From the NCBI GenBank assembly GCA_938003885.1, contig CALKWT010000137.1, forward strand, positions 1 to 6,829: a DNA stretch of 6,829 bases, given 5' to 3'. The first letter of the stretch is position 1; the number at the start of each line of letters is the position of its first letter. Below, piece by piece: positions 5,886 through 6,829 of the stretch. Source of the DNA: an uncultured Balneolaceae bacterium (GTDB lineage: Bacteria > Bacteroidota > Rhodothermia > Balneolales > Balneolaceae). The notes below the pieces were generated by a model, which did no database searches, was not told the origin of the DNA, and saw nothing but the letters and a program-made list of their open reading frames with translations. A program made the position numbers and the translations under genes.

Positions 5886-6829
5886 TTGCGAGAAACCATT
5901 TTGGGAGGAGTATGGTTGGGAGTACTTTTCCTATCTACATCCGGCGCATTGGCCGCACAATACCTGACATTGGATCAGGACTTTGAAGAGGAGATTCTGG
6001 ACACGGCTATCTGGCAGGGCGACCTGGATCATTTTATCATCCATGAAATGGAGGATGGGAACAGGCTGCTTCGACTGAACAATGAAGAAACTTCAGGGGG
6101 CAGCGGTTTTCATAGTCAGATAAATACCCCATCAACCGTGGTTTACGGCGAGTGGGAGTTCTCCATAGAAGTGCCTCATACAACTACGCAGAATTACGTC
6201 TATATCTATCTTATCTCTGATTTAAATCAGTCATACACGGGAGATACAGTTCCTGAAGGAGAAATCAGCGGTTACGCGGTCTATACTGGAAATAAAAAGT
6301 TTGAACTGAGGCGTATCGACAATGGGTCCGGGGTTTCGCTGACCTCCGTCCCTTCTGAAATTGTGGTCGGTCAGCTCTATCACGTTCGCGTGACCCGGTC
6401 GGAAGATAATGAGTGGCAGTTACAGGTCCGGAGTGCAGGGGATGAGCAAGGGGCAGAGATGTCAGATCCGGTTTATGATGATACCTATACATTTTCTGAG
6501 TACTTCGGTATTTATGTCCAATACACCTCCGGATATAGTCAGACCTTCTACTTTGATAATTTTCTCATTCAGGCAACGATCACAGACTTTTATCTGGAGC
6601 AGGTGGAGGTTGTCAGCCCGACAGAGCTGGATCTCTACTTTTCTAATGTGATTGATCAACAGTCCATCACCCCGGCCGGTTTTCATCTAGACGGGGGAGC
6701 CGGCGTACCTTTGTCAGCACGTCCGGTAAATCAGAAACAGGTCCGGCTGGCCTTCGCCGAACCGTTCTCAGGGGGCAGTTATACCTTATCTATAAACGAA
6801 ATAAAGGACCAGTTTGAGCAGCTTCTGGA
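5886..6829 (+). CDS. Secreted protein with LamG-like lectin domain and Ig-like domain (3' truncated)
   Basis: The frame is open from 5862 to the right edge. From the TTG at 5886, 314 codons are visible. Seen: a signal peptide (MRETILGGVWLGVLFLSTSGALA, cut near Ala23-Ala24), then a beta-rich domain, about 26-233, beginning DQDFEEE and IWQGDLDHFIIHEMEDG, with GEWEFSIEV, KKFELRRIDNGSG, YHVRVTRSEDNEWQLQV and a final FYFDNFLI. This resembles the LamG/jelly-roll domain of large surface or secreted Bacteroidota proteins. From about 236 an Ig-like domain of the Big_5 kind starts (VEVVSPTELDLYFSNVID). Known: such proteins often continue into lamin-tail and sorting domains. Role unknown, perhaps glycan or matrix binding. 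The start is uncertain: a good GGAGGAG (5904-5910) lies just before TTG 5916, which would shorten the signal peptide, and before an out-of-frame ATG at 5912. A hairpin series and terminator lie upstream. Confidence 0.8.
   Translation, partial: MRETILGGVWLGVLFLSTSGALAAQYLTLDQDFEEEILDTAIWQGDLDHFIIHEMEDGNRLLRLNNEETSGGSGFHSQINTPSTVVYGEWEFSIEVPHTTTQNYVYIYLISDLNQSYTGDTVPEGEISGYAVYTGNKKFELRRIDNGSGVSLTSVPSEIVVGQLYHVRVTRSEDNEWQLQVRSAGDEQGAEMSDPVYDDTYTFSEYFGIYVQYTSGYSQTFYFDNFLIQATITDFYLEQVEVVSPTELDLYFSNVIDQQSITPAGFHLDGGAGVPLSARPVNQKQVRLAFAEPFSGGSYTLSINEIKDQFEQLL

Noticed and set aside
5770..5967. 65-codon open frame from TTG 5770
   Set aside because: It runs through the terminator and into the signal-peptide region of the secreted gene in another frame. 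The composition is not protein-like.

Overview
The window looks like a chromosomal stretch from a member of the Bacteroidota or its close relatives, and a Balneolales/Rhodothermia-type genome is my best guess. Four things suggest this. Most starts lack a well-placed Shine-Dalgarno sequence. The octamer TATTTTTG, which fits the Bacteroidota -7 consensus TAnnTTTG, occurs in two intergenic regions. Glycyl-tRNA synthetase is the single-chain dimeric type. The last gene resembles the large secreted LamG/Ig-like (often lamin-tail) proteins common in that group. This placement is inferred from gene style, not from a marker gene.

Left part (1-1467, + strand): the C-terminal end of a probable outer-membrane beta-barrel protein, then an alkyltransferase-like (ATL) DNA-repair protein whose reactive cysteine is replaced by alanine, then a CutC-family protein 42 nt downstream. 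ATL and cutC probably share a transcript.

Middle (1468-4355): a 475-bp gene-free stretch leads to sodC, a Cu/Zn superoxide dismutase lipoprotein with all metal ligands. It is followed by a textbook intrinsic terminator. On the minus strand lies a complete glycyl-tRNA synthetase (glyS), divergent from asd across a 138-bp spacer.

Right part (4356-6829): asd, an aspartate-semialdehyde dehydrogenase of the archaeal/fungal-like subfamily, stands alone on the + strand. The 462 bp behind it hold no credible protein gene but are rich in structure. First comes a GC-rich segment (about 5453-5616) in which five helices of 6-8 bp are mutually compatible. Then come a promoter-like octamer and a run of three hairpins, the middle one an intrinsic terminator. 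A secreted protein starts just after these and runs off the right edge.

The coding genes are mostly ordinary housekeeping or stress functions: translation, the aspartate amino-acid pathway, alkylation damage, superoxide and possibly copper. No defence system, mobile element, CRISPR array, tRNA or rRNA was found. The least explained parts are the noncoding segments at 1485-1610 and 5453-5850.
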